NCBI RefSeq assembly: GCF_013113835.1
Contig: NZ_VTYQ01000002.1
Coordinates: 186,001-250,000 of the forward strand
From: Vibrio sp. RE88
Lineage (GTDB): Bacteria > Pseudomonadota > Gammaproteobacteria > Enterobacterales > Vibrionaceae
Length of the DNA stretch: 64,000 nucleotides
Direction: 5' to 3'
Of this stretch, positions 1-7,135 are shown piece after piece. The first letter of the stretch is position 1. Every line of letters starts with the position of its first letter. The position numbers were made by a program, and so were the translations under genes. The notes under the pieces were generated by a model that saw only the letters and a program-made list of their open reading frames with translations, searched no databases and was not told where the DNA came from.

Positions 1-4
1 AAAG

Positions 5-39
5 TGGCGACAGCCAGCGAAAAATTTTTTGTGGCGACA
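5..39. repeat. Candidate integrase arm-type sites at left end
   Basis: Two copies of tggcgaca (5-12 and 32-39) lie just outside the 3' end of the integrase gene. The same octamer recurs at the right border of the element (31065-31072 and 32258-32265). Repeated short sites at both ends of a prophage, next to int, fit integrase arm-binding sites. This is inference; the left att core must lie off the window. Confidence 0.4.
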
Positions 40-40
40 A

Positions 41-1072
41 CTACAAGTGAGTGAGTGGGTTATGAGTAATCGCTTCTGATAGGTGATCGGGGGCGAAGTG
101 AGCGTAGCGCATGGTCATACTAATATCTGCATGGCCAAGGATGTCTCGCAGTACCAGAATATTACCGCCGTTCATCATAAAGTGACTGGCGAATGAATGG
201 CGAAGAACGTGCGAAGCTTGGCCAGAGGGCAGGGTAATACCGAGTTTGTTCTTAAGGATGTAGCAAAAGGGTGTGTAGCACTCTTCGAATAACTTACCTG
301 AGGTTGGTTTATAGATCTCATGAAAAAGCTCTTCAGAGATGGGTACAGAGCGATTCTTCTTAGTTTTAGTGTTGGTATAGGTGACTTTGTATTTGCTGAG
401 CTGAGAGCCTTTCAGTTGCGCAGCCTCATTCCAACGCGCACCAGTGGCAAGGCAAAGCTTAACTATCTTGAGCATATCCTCTCTAGTGTGCAGAGCGACT
501 AATTCCAATAGAAGGGAAATTTGCTCTTTATGTAAGAAAGCCATGCTGCGCTCGTGATCTTTAAAAGGCTTAACATCCTCAATTGGATTTGGGAGCTTCC
601 ATTCTCCCAGTTCTTTCAGCTTACTGAAAACAGCTTTAAAGCGAGCTAGCTCAGAATTAAGCGTAGCGATGCTCGGCGCACCTTTTTGCCATCGTTCATC
701 CACAAAGCTAATTTGCCCATGCATGCGCTGACTGCGAAAGTCTGAATACAACCTAGCGTTTAGAAGGCTAGCTAGTGGGTTACCCATAGCATCACACATC
801 TTTTGTAGTTTGCTACAAACAACAGCTCCGTTAGCGAGCGTTGCGCCATAGCGCGTATACCAAATGTCTATAAGTTCAGATAACCTTCTGTGATCGGGTT
901 TGTCTCCCGCCCACGGTTTGTCTTCAATCTCTCGCATAACAAAGCGTTCGTAGGCTGAAGCCTCACCTTTTGTCGCGAATCGCTTTCTTACTCGCTTTCC
1001 AGAGCGGCCATTTGGGTAGCACTCACATAGCCATGGTTTTTTTGAGCCATCTTTTAGGTTTCGAATAGACAT
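41..1072 (-). CDS. int: Phage tyrosine integrase, P2/K139 type
   Basis: A 343-residue site-specific recombinase that would integrate and excise the element. The catalytic set is visible: Arg213 (TGARWNEA), His288 and Arg291 (HVLRHSF), His314 (LGHADISMTMRY) and nucleophile Tyr323. A basic N-terminal arm-binding region (about residues 1-50) and a SAM-like core-binding region (about 60-160) precede the catalytic domain. Length and order fit P2-family integrases. The gene reads toward the left border, so attL is expected just left of position 1. A perfect LexA box starts 18 bp before the ATG, which suggests direct SOS control; no repressor gene is found nearby. Confidence 0.93.
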   Translation of the reverse strand: MSIRNLKDGSKKPWLCECYPNGRSGKRVRKRFATKGEASAYERFVMREIEDKPWAGDKPDHRRLSELIDIWYTRYGATLANGAVVCSKLQKMCDAMGNPLASLLNARLYSDFRSQRMHGQISFVDERWQKGAPSIATLNSELARFKAVFSKLKELGEWKLPNPIEDVKPFKDHERSMAFLHKEQISLLLELVALHTREDMLKIVKLCLATGARWNEAAQLKGSQLSKYKVTYTNTKTKKNRSVPISEELFHEIYKPTSGKLFEECYTPFCYILKNKLGITLPSGQASHVLRHSFASHFMMNGGNILVLRDILGHADISMTMRYAHFAPDHLSEAITHNPLTHL

Positions 1073-1090
1073 AGGTAAAATACACCAATA

Positions 1091-1106
1091 CTGTATTTTT
1101 ATACAG
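1091..1106. promoter_or_regulatory. LexA box upstream of int
   Basis: CTGT-N8-ACAG with an AT-only spacer (ctgtatttttatacag) is a perfect match to the gamma-proteobacterial LexA consensus. It lies 18-34 bp upstream of the integrase ATG, where bound LexA would block transcription. The site is seen in the sequence; SOS control of int is inference. Confidence 0.75.
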
Positions 1107-1271
1107 GTTAATGGGTGGTGCTATTGGAGGCAATGTTTGAATGTTGAAAAACGAACATGTGGGAAGTGTAGCGCTTAAGGTCGGACGTTGGTTGCAAGGA
1201 TGCTGGAAGCGAAATCGCAAACTGCGCTAGGGTGTTAAGCGCAGTCAAAGCGTATTGAGAACCAGACCAAT

Positions 1272-1514
1272 CTAGACCTCCATTCTGAAGGTAATAACAT
1301 AGTAAATGTTGGTCTCAGCCTTTTGACCTCTCAAGGCAGCAAAACATCCAGGCTGGAGTTCTACACCAATCCTGTCGATGCGGTGGAACTCCCATCCATC
1401 CTCGGCGTACTCGTTGACAACATTCTCTAAGTAAACAGCCGCTTCGCTTCCTGTGTGATTTTTCATGTCTACAGAAATGTTGGGTAGAACTTGCACCATT
1501 TTATATTTGAACAT
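1272..1514 (-). CDS. DUF4177-like small protein
   Basis: An 80-residue protein beginning MFKYKMVQVLP and containing a central EDGWEFHRID, the pattern of DUF4177 proteins (an N-terminal Y-K-x-V strand followed by a GWE strand). No signal peptide or membrane segment is seen. It lies upstream of int on the same strand but is separated by about 200 bp and the LexA box, so it probably has its own promoter. Function is unknown; such proteins are common in phage early regions. The family assignment rests on motif recall only. Confidence 0.55.
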   Translation of the reverse strand: MFKYKMVQVLPNISVDMKNHTGSEAAVYLENVVNEYAEDGWEFHRIDRIGVELQPGCFAALRGQKAETNIYYVITFRMEV

Positions 1515-1770
1515 ATAGAAATTCTTATGTGGTAGAACTCATTAGAAGCCTTTTTAGGATGTTTAATGTGTTCTACCACAATGGGATTTCTCATCTAGGA
1601 TATCACCTAATTAATCAATTAGTTATTTAACTAATGCCACATTGTATAAGGAAGAGTGTGATTTTTGAGGAAGGGGGGAAGTCTTTGACTTGTGGAAAGC
1701 CTACTCCTTGAAGCCTGAAGTGTGTCCCTTTAAGCTTATAAAATTCATTTGCTCAAACAATCCATGAGCA

Positions 1771-1800
1771 AGAAAAAGCGGTCTATTTTAAGACCGCTTG
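1771..1800 (-). terminator. Rho-independent terminator
   Basis: A 9-bp inverted repeat (aagcggtct ... agaccgctt) is followed by a T run when read on the minus strand. It lies just after the stop of the leftward 84-residue gene. Confidence 0.75.
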
Positions 1801-1804
1801 TGTA

Positions 1805-2059
1805 CTAGATTGCGATTTTTCCGAACCAAGGGAAGCGAGCATGGTATTCAATGAAGTTCTTCAATAAAATATCATTCTCGACGACATCATTAGAAATTTG
1901 ATAGCCTAAGCAGCTTTTTATTGCGTGTAGGTCACCTTGTGGCAACAATCGCTCTAACTCGACCCGTTCCCTAACTGATAGTGAGGGAAGAGATATGTCG
2001 AATATACTATCTCGATCATAATAAAAGTCCCAGTTTACTATGGTGCCAATGAGAGCCAA
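1805..2059 (-). CDS. Hypothetical protein, 84 residues
   Basis: Not recognised. The product is acidic and soluble, with no signal peptide or membrane segment; an N-terminal strand-rich part (LIGTIVNWDFYY) is followed by a helical middle (VRERVELERLL) and an aromatic C-terminus (ARFPWFG). A strong terminator follows its stop codon, which supports a real transcription unit. It is divergent from the 2147 gene across 87 bp, so the two may share a control region. It sits where a P2-like phage would normally keep repressor and cox genes, but no helix-turn-helix is evident. Confidence 0.45.
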   Translation of the reverse strand: MALIGTIVNWDFYYDRDSIFDISLPSLSVRERVELERLLPQGDLHAIKSCLGYQISNDVVENDILLKNFIEYHARFPWFGKIAI

Positions 2060-2146
2060 GGGTTAATTAAAGGAAATCGGTATGCAATTGCTAAATGCTC
2101 GAGAGCTCCTGCTTGGGAAACGTTAGCAAGTTTTGAAGCCGACAAC

Positions 2147-2686
2147 ATGACTGCAATCATAAAAGAGTTGGGGTACAAGCTTAAGCAATGGAAGAAGCCG
2201 ATTAAAAGACAAGTGCGGAAACTTCAGGCGGCCAAAGCTCAAACCATTAAAGCTAAGTCGATTGCTATTAAACAAAACAAACCTGAGGAGTACCAGAACC
2301 GCTTATACAATCGAATCATACGATTAGAAAAGCAAGCCGAGAAGCTTCACCAAGTAATTCAAGAGCGGGGAGTGCATGCCAGTTCAAACAATAGATTCTG
2401 CATTACATTCGAAGGTAAGGATGCGAGACAAAAGGTAGATAAGTTTATGCTCTGGGCTGCTGGTGCTCGAGGGTGGCCGATGGAGTGTAGAGATATTGAA
2501 ATGGACGACATTAAGTCTACTGCTGATACTCTGTATTTTGTGCAGCATCAGCAGTTTATTGAGAAACAGTGTTACTGGAAGAGTGTACTTTTATCCTCAA
2601 TTCCAATACGTGAAGCTGATGAGAGAGAACGGGATTACTGGCTAAATGTGACTGCAGAGTACTTAGGTGAGATTCAATCAGTTTAG
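2147..2686 (+). CDS. Hypothetical protein with basic coiled coil
   Basis: A 179-residue protein of unknown function. Residues about 8-75 are very rich in Lys, Arg, Gln and Glu and should form a long basic helix or coiled coil. The C-terminal half is globular, with several Trp and acidic residues (AAGARGWPMECRDIEMDD). The 60-residue reading frame inside its 3' half in another phase is a shadow. It stands alone, with no close partner on the same strand. The basic helix could bind nucleic acid, but that is a guess. Confidence 0.5.
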   Translation: MTAIIKELGYKLKQWKKPIKRQVRKLQAAKAQTIKAKSIAIKQNKPEEYQNRLYNRIIRLEKQAEKLHQVIQERGVHASSNNRFCITFEGKDARQKVDKFMLWAAGARGWPMECRDIEMDDIKSTADTLYFVQHQQFIEKQCYWKSVLLSSIPIREADERERDYWLNVTAEYLGEIQSV

Positions 2687-2830
2687 AGGTTATTAGAAAG
2701 AAATCCTTGCTTAATTTAGGTTAGCTACTAAGTTAATTTGGTATGCATTTGTTGTATATGATGTGTGCGTTTAATTGGTTAGGTTTATAGGTTCTTAGCA
2801 AGTGCCTCGTAAAACAAAAGGAATATTAAA

Positions 2831-3379
2831 ATGTCACATACTATTCATTTAGCTAATAGTTCAAATCAACCGATACAATGTATCGTTATGCCAAATACAG
2901 ATTGGGTTCTAGCTGATGTTCTAACTTCTGCTGCCATGATGGCTTTTAGTGGTGCAGGAATAATTAAAACTTCCAGCGACCTCATTCGCATATACAAAAC
3001 CGCTGCCATGGGAAGTTGGAGTATTGATTTTGCCAAGGGCATCGCGAAGTTTTTTGAAGAAAACGCTATGGTTGTAAATCCGGGTGAAGTTGAAAGTGTT
3101 TACTCTACATCTATGGCTAATCCATTCGATTATTTAAACCCCAGTAAAGTTGGCAGTCTTTTCCATGGTGTATCAAACATGACACTTCTTCTTAGAACGG
3201 CCGATGGAAAATATACCTGTACATTCAATACTAACGACGATCTTTCTTGGATTGTTGAGAATGAATCTGAAGGTTACGTAGCTGTTCGAGCTAAGTACGG
3301 TCATTTGTGGGTTAGTGATCCTAGTGAAGGCAAGTACGAGTTTGAAAGAGTTAAAGTTAACGAAGAAGCAGCAGCATAG
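2831..3379 (+). CDS. Hypothetical protein, 182 residues
   Basis: Not recognised. It has no Sec signal, but an N-terminal part (HTIHLANSSNQPIQCIVMPN) looks like a beta strand pair, and residues about 27-50 are hydrophobic (VLADVLTSAAMMAFSGAGII). The C-terminal half is beta-rich with a GYVAVRAKYGHLWVSDP stretch. A terminator follows 25 bp after the stop, so the gene forms a monocistronic unit. Neighbouring genes point in both directions, typical of a prophage cargo (moron) region. A pore-forming or lectin-like fold is conceivable, but nothing in the sequence proves it. Confidence 0.5.
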   Translation: MSHTIHLANSSNQPIQCIVMPNTDWVLADVLTSAAMMAFSGAGIIKTSSDLIRIYKTAAMGSWSIDFAKGIAKFFEENAMVVNPGEVESVYSTSMANPFDYLNPSKVGSLFHGVSNMTLLLRTADGKYTCTFNTNDDLSWIVENESEGYVAVRAKYGHLWVSDPSEGKYEFERVKVNEEAAA

Positions 3380-3403
3380 GACTTCGTGTTTGACATTCAA
3401 TTG

Positions 3404-3427
3404 AGGCGGCGTTTTGCCGCCTTTTTC
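3404..3427 (+). terminator. Rho-independent terminator
   Basis: Stem aggcggc / gccgcct with loop gtttt, followed by a run of T. It ends the 2831-3379 transcript. Confidence 0.85.
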
Positions 3428-3756
3428 GACCTTGGAGCACTGAAAATAACAGTAACTCGGCGCTAATTGAGCAACTCAGGCGCATGACAGGATGGAGTTC
3501 ACAAGGCGTAAAATGTCTTATTAGACCTCTGCAGCTCGGTGCGAAAGTACCGATAGACAAATACGTGTCCGTTCAACTGAGAAATGGGCGGTTATTATCC
3601 ATTTAGTGGCGGGGATTAATGGCTTTTGCTGGAGTGAATATCGTACCGATGGGATAACTAAATGATTTTGATCGTACGACTAGCAGGTTGATATTTAGCA
3701 ACTAAGAGAAATTGGTAACAAGAGTGCGTCCACCCCTGCCACCAAAGACTAGAATC
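3428..3756. other. Gap without a gene
   Basis: No reading frame here has a convincing start or a recognisable product, and no strong repeat was seen. It separates a rightward unit from a leftward secreted-protein gene. Confidence 0.4.
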
Positions 3757-4107
3757 TTAGTTTTGAACACCGATGTACTGAGCAACAGGGAACGTATTGA
3801 CAGTACCTACAAGCTTGCTTGTGTAACAAACGTCTCGACTTACAGCAACATAAAGTCTTTTATTTGTGTCCATGGCATTAAGTAGTACAGGAATAGCATT
3901 GGCAGTGTCCTGAGAAGGAAGAATCGCATAACCTTCTGTAGAACTACATTTTGCTGGGTTAGTAGCTTCTCTGTTCACTTTAAAGAATACAATACCTTCT
4001 GCATAACCAGAAAATACTCCTTGTACGTACTCATCAACACCTTGAGGGTCTGCAAAAGCAGCGGGTGCAAGAGCGGTAGATAGCAACAACGCAGTTAGCT
4101 TTTTCAT
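3757..4107 (-). CDS. Small secreted protein with cysteine pair
   Basis: A 116-residue protein with a classical signal peptide (MKKLTALLLSTALAPAAFA, cleavage after AFA). The mature part carries two cysteines about 53 residues apart (NPAKCSSTEGY and VSRDVCYTS) around a helix with a leucine pair (VLLNAMDTNKRLYVAVS). The same pattern (Cys, a tyrosine-containing strand, a leucine-rich helix with A and NK/GK, a V-x-V strand, Cys) recurs in the proteins at 29573, 30067, 33847 and 34211, so this is one family. The layout resembles AB5 toxin B subunits of the SubB/PltB type, but that comparison is tentative. Likely periplasmic or secreted prophage cargo. Confidence 0.65.
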   Translation of the reverse strand: MKKLTALLLSTALAPAAFADPQGVDEYVQGVFSGYAEGIVFFKVNREATNPAKCSSTEGYAILPSQDTANAIPVLLNAMDTNKRLYVAVSRDVCYTSKLVGTVNTFPVAQYIGVQN

Positions 4108-4294
4108 TATAATTTCCTTCTAATACAAAAACTTGAGTTAATAATTGCATTAGCAATTTATATATAATGGTTATTCATATCAATGATCACATGGATATAT
4201 GTGACAATTATCTCGTCATGTGTAACTGGCACCTTTCTGTCAATGCTATGAACTCCTTATACAGTGACATAGACATCAAAACGCAGGTAGAGAC

Positions 4295-4310
4295 CTGTAT
4301 AAACATACAG
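4295..4310. promoter_or_regulatory. LexA box upstream of the ogr operon
   Basis: CTGT-N8-ACAG (ctgtataaacatacag) lies 34 bp upstream of the ATG at 4344. It is a perfect palindromic LexA consensus. It would place the 72-residue gene, ogr and the terminase-like gene under SOS control. The site is observed; regulation is inferred. Confidence 0.75.
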
Positions 4311-4343
4311 TATATTTTAGATGTCATTGGTAAGGATATTGAT

Positions 4344-4562
4344 ATGTCTAATAATAAACAGCTTTTCCAGCAAGCACTGGAGCTAATTCTCGACGGGGTC
4401 GCATTGAGTACGAACGGTGAAAACCGCGCCCAGGCAGGTGCTTACTTAATGGGATTAGTTGTTGCTGACAATCAAGGCGAGCTTGATAGCGAGAAAGTAG
4501 AAGCGATTAAGGCCATTATTGAAATGGCTGATGAAGTCGAAAGCCCGCAATTCAGGCTTTAA
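4344..4562 (+). CDS. Hypothetical 72-residue protein, first gene of ogr operon
   Basis: I choose the ATG at 4344 because an aagga ribosome site precedes it and a LexA box lies just upstream; the reading frame could open earlier but would run through the operator. The product is acidic and helical (LFQQALELILDGVALST, then EKVEAIKAIIEMADEVE) without membrane segments. It is 25 bp upstream of ogr, so the two are probably cotranscribed. No family is recognised. As the first gene of an SOS-controlled operon it could be a regulator or an antirepressor, but that is only positional inference. Confidence 0.55.
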   Translation: MSNNKQLFQQALELILDGVALSTNGENRAQAGAYLMGLVVADNQGELDSEKVEAIKAIIEMADEVESPQFRL

Positions 4563-4587
4563 GCGCAATTACTGAAAAGGAGTTGCC

Positions 4588-4839
4588 ATGTTAATCACAT
4601 GTCCAAAATGTGAAAGCAAAGCCCGGATAGCTACCTCCCGGGCGATGAGTAAAGAAACTCGAGAAGCGTATTGTCAGTGCCTTAATCTAAACTGCGGTAC
4701 CGTCTTTGTAACCTACACCTCAGTACATCGAATCATTGAGCCTAGCGGCGATAAACCTGATCCAGAACTACAGCCTGAGTTGTGCAAGGGAGATTTGGAC
4801 CAGATGGATATTTTTCAGATAGAGCCTCAAAGCAATTAA
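4588..4839 (+). CDS. ogr: Ogr/Delta-family late transcription activator
   Basis: An 83-residue zinc-finger protein. The cysteines follow the Ogr/Delta spacing C-x2-C-x22-C-x4-C (Cys5, Cys8, Cys31, Cys36). In P2 and its satellite P4 this family recruits RNA polymerase through its alpha subunit to late promoters for head, tail and lysis genes. Here it lies in an operon behind a LexA box, upstream of the late genes, with an aaaggag ribosome site before the ATG. The SOS box offers a route from DNA damage straight to late expression. Family identity is firm; target promoters were not located. Confidence 0.9.
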   Translation: MLITCPKCESKARIATSRAMSKETREAYCQCLNLNCGTVFVTYTSVHRIIEPSGDKPDPELQPELCKGDLDQMDIFQIEPQSN

Positions 4840-4848
4840 GGAGGGATA

Positions 4849-5208
4849 ATGATGAACAAAGAATCAATTGAACTCTACTTCAGCGGACAAGCGCTTGGTG
4901 ATGCAATGCTCACTCAAGAGAACCAGATCTTTTTGTCAGCATCATCCAAAGATAGCGAGAAGATCCAGAATCATATTGCTAACTTGGCGAGTTCATTAGG
5001 TTTGAACTTATCTGGCAACCCATTTGTTCTGCCAAATGGCGCAACGCTGACGTTCTTGCAAACCGATAGTAAAGTTGCGGGTGGTCACTCAGGCAATGCC
5101 TATGTGATAAATTGCTTTGATGAGGATAATTTCTCTTATATTAGTAACCTCGTATCATCTTGGACAATGCTGAAAAAGCATAAGGCAGCGTTTGTATCTA
5201 TCGAATAA
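4849..5208 (+). CDS. Truncated, catalytically dead terminase-ATPase-like protein
   Basis: A 119-residue protein, 9 bp after ogr, with a strong ggaggg ribosome site. Residues about 9-117 align nearly without gaps to residues about 176-288 of the element's own terminase large subunit (gene at 17303-19063). Shared features include NQ[IV]F[IL]SAS, NG..L.F..T and G..G...Y. The Walker A region of terminase (KSRQIGLT) is missing, and the Walker B Asp-Glu (YWDEVF) is replaced (YVINCF). It therefore looks like a free-standing, ATPase-dead copy of the terminase core. A decoy or inhibitor of packaging, of self or of a competing phage, is a hypothesis. I know of no described family. Confidence 0.6.
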   Translation: MMNKESIELYFSGQALGDAMLTQENQIFLSASSKDSEKIQNHIANLASSLGLNLSGNPFVLPNGATLTFLQTDSKVAGGHSGNAYVINCFDEDNFSYISNLVSSWTMLKKHKAAFVSIE

Positions 5209-5378
5209 ATAACATTGAAAATCTATGGGCGACATGAGTTTTTAACAAGAAGATACAATAGTGCTGGGCCTACCAGCCCTAATTTCGCCAGTTCCCCCTA
5301 TTTATCTATAGGTCTAACCGATTTTATTTACCATGTTTAATTTAATATGAAATTTTAGGTTTAAGACAGGGTGTCAAA

Positions 5379-6695
5379 ATGTATAAATATGGAAAAAAAC
5401 TCATATTAAACGAAAGTGAAAGTTTAATTTCTCATCGTGACCTTATCTGTGCATTGGAATTGGTTTCTTCACATGTTCCTGTGCCAGAATTACTTAATGA
5501 AAGTATAGAGAAATATAAAAAAGTTAAAGCTTACTTTAATCAAGATAAATTTAGTGACGATGAGATAAAGAAAGATAAGTATAAGAAGCTTCTTCATAAA
5601 AATAAGGTTGACCTGAGAGGATGTAAGGATGATGAAAAGTGCAAAGGTTTTATAGAAGAAATAAAGATGGTATTACCTGAGCCGATTTGCAAAATATCTG
5701 GATATCAGCTTTGTTGTGAAGCTCACCAATGTCATATTGGTATTGCCCCTTCTAAACGATGGCATGGGGAATTATTGCCGTCCGATTATGAGTCTTTGGG
5801 TCGTGAAATTAGAAATTTGGAGCAAAAGCTATATGTTAAAGGCTGGCCTTATTCTGCACTTATCACCATTATTTACGGTATGGCTAGGCGTGGCCATGAA
5901 TACAATATTCAATCAAACAGAAATTTATGGGACGACCTAGAAGAGCGTGAAAAAAATTTGATCGTGCGCACTTATGGAGGACTATTTATTGCCGAAACAA
6001 CTAGGGATATAAAAAACTGGATTTATTTGAGCTTACTGTGCAATTTTGGCAAGGGTGGCATTATTTATGGCAATAATAAAGAAATCAAACTGAGCACAAT
6101 CGTTTGGGGCAAAGAGAATCTGGAGGATAGAAAGTCCAGTTATGAGGATGTTAAAGCTCAAAAATCCAAGCTCAAACTCTATACTCATAGAGAAAATGTC
6201 AAATTACGCAATGGCATGGATGGAGAAACGGCTGGTTGGGCAAGTCTCGGTGGTAAAAATCCTTTAACCGCGGCAGGCGGCAACGATAAAAGTTTGGTAA
6301 ATAAACCTGGTAGTATCAATACTGCAAAAGTATATGACTTATTGCTTAATTTTATATCTAATCGCCACAACGATATCTATAGGGTGGAAAGAATAAATGG
6401 CATAAAAGAGGTTTTTTACATCAGTCAACACTCGGCCATAAAAAAGAATGTTATTTCCTTGATTACATTCTTTGAAGATTTATTCAAAATAAAAGTGAAT
6501 AAGGAAGATAAGGTAATCAACAAGGCAATTGAGCGCGTTAATGCTTTTCCAGCTCTTGATGACCCAAGGCTTGAAGTAGATAGAGCGTTTAAACAACTTG
6601 AAGATCTTAATAAAATTGAAGAGCTTGAAGAGCTTGAAGAACTTAATAAAATTGAAGAACTTGAAGAGTATAAAAATCTTAATAAGGTTGATTAA
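5379..6695 (+). CDS. AT-rich hypothetical protein, 438 residues
   Basis: Not recognised. Codon use is visibly more AT-rich than in the phage structural genes, suggesting separate acquisition. The protein is soluble and charged, with cysteine clusters in the first third (RGCKDDEKC and CCEAHQCHIG), a hydrophobic patch around PYSALITIIYGMARRG, and a C-terminal low-complexity tail of repeated LEEL/LNKIEE units encoded by short direct DNA repeats at about 6598-6670. The upstream region is AT-rich with a promoter-like look. It sits between the SOS operon and the baseplate genes. A defence or exclusion role is plausible by position; no nuclease, helicase or kinase motif is evident. Confidence 0.5.
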   Translation: MYKYGKKLILNESESLISHRDLICALELVSSHVPVPELLNESIEKYKKVKAYFNQDKFSDDEIKKDKYKKLLHKNKVDLRGCKDDEKCKGFIEEIKMVLPEPICKISGYQLCCEAHQCHIGIAPSKRWHGELLPSDYESLGREIRNLEQKLYVKGWPYSALITIIYGMARRGHEYNIQSNRNLWDDLEEREKNLIVRTYGGLFIAETTRDIKNWIYLSLLCNFGKGGIIYGNNKEIKLSTIVWGKENLEDRKSSYEDVKAQKSKLKLYTHRENVKLRNGMDGETAGWASLGGKNPLTAAGGNDKSLVNKPGSINTAKVYDLLLNFISNRHNDIYRVERINGIKEVFYISQHSAIKKNVISLITFFEDLFKIKVNKEDKVINKAIERVNAFPALDDPRLEVDRAFKQLEDLNKIEELEELEELNKIEELEEYKNLNKVD

Positions 6696-6935
6696 CCACT
6701 CTAATGAGAACACCTCTCCAAAAAGGTTCGTAAATTCTTTTTGATTGGCAAAGATCGATGATTGACGTCTGTGCTCTTAAAAGCTCCATGTAGAAAAGAA
6801 AATTGTAATGCTCTGAAGTGAATAAACTTGTGTAAACAACTCAAATTATTTGCTCTCAACCCAAACCACAATCAAAAGTTCACTTAGTGCACAAAAACGA
6901 TCTCCGACGATCTCTAGATCGCCCATCTAAAACAG

Positions 6936-6959
6936 CCCTCGGTGTAGATACATCGGGGG
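6936..6959 (+). terminator. Stem-loop in the 6.7-7.1 kb gap
   Basis: A 9-bp stem (ccctcggtg / catcggggg, including G-T pairs) with a 6-base loop is followed by a weak T-rich stretch. It could end the upstream transcript. Confidence 0.4.
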
Positions 6960-7135
6960 TTGTGCTTTACTAACCCTAGCGAAACGCGATCACTTTTAGG
7001 ATCGCAAAATTACAGTGCGGAATTTTAGCGCGGGGGGAGGGGTGAGTCCGAACAAGGGCTGGAAGCCCACTTTCACCAGCTAAATAATCTCTGCTCTTTA
7101 AACTCCAAACTTCTTCTTCGATTGGTAGGCTATTG
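6960..7135. other. Gap before baseplate genes; candidate cos region
   Basis: No gene in this direction or the other is credible from 6696 to 7135. A short inverted repeat (gcgatc ... gatcgc) lies near 6985-7006, and a G-rich stretch (about 7029-7050, gcgcggggggaggggtgagt) recalls the G-rich cohesive-end region of P2-like phages. The cos reading is a weak inference. Confidence 0.25.

Noticed and set aside
1023..1220. Leftward 65-codon frame between int and the DUF4177 gene
   Set aside because: It overlaps the LexA box and the start of int, with no ribosome site or sensible product.
6598..6690. Tandem repeat as CRISPR or VNTR
   Set aside because: The repeats are short, imperfect and inside a coding frame (LEEL/LNKIEE); they are low-complexity coding sequence.
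5379..6695. Rolling-circle replication protein
   Set aside because: HQCHIG superficially recalls the HUH motif, but the spacing is H-x-x-H and no supporting catalytic Tyr-Lys motif is found.
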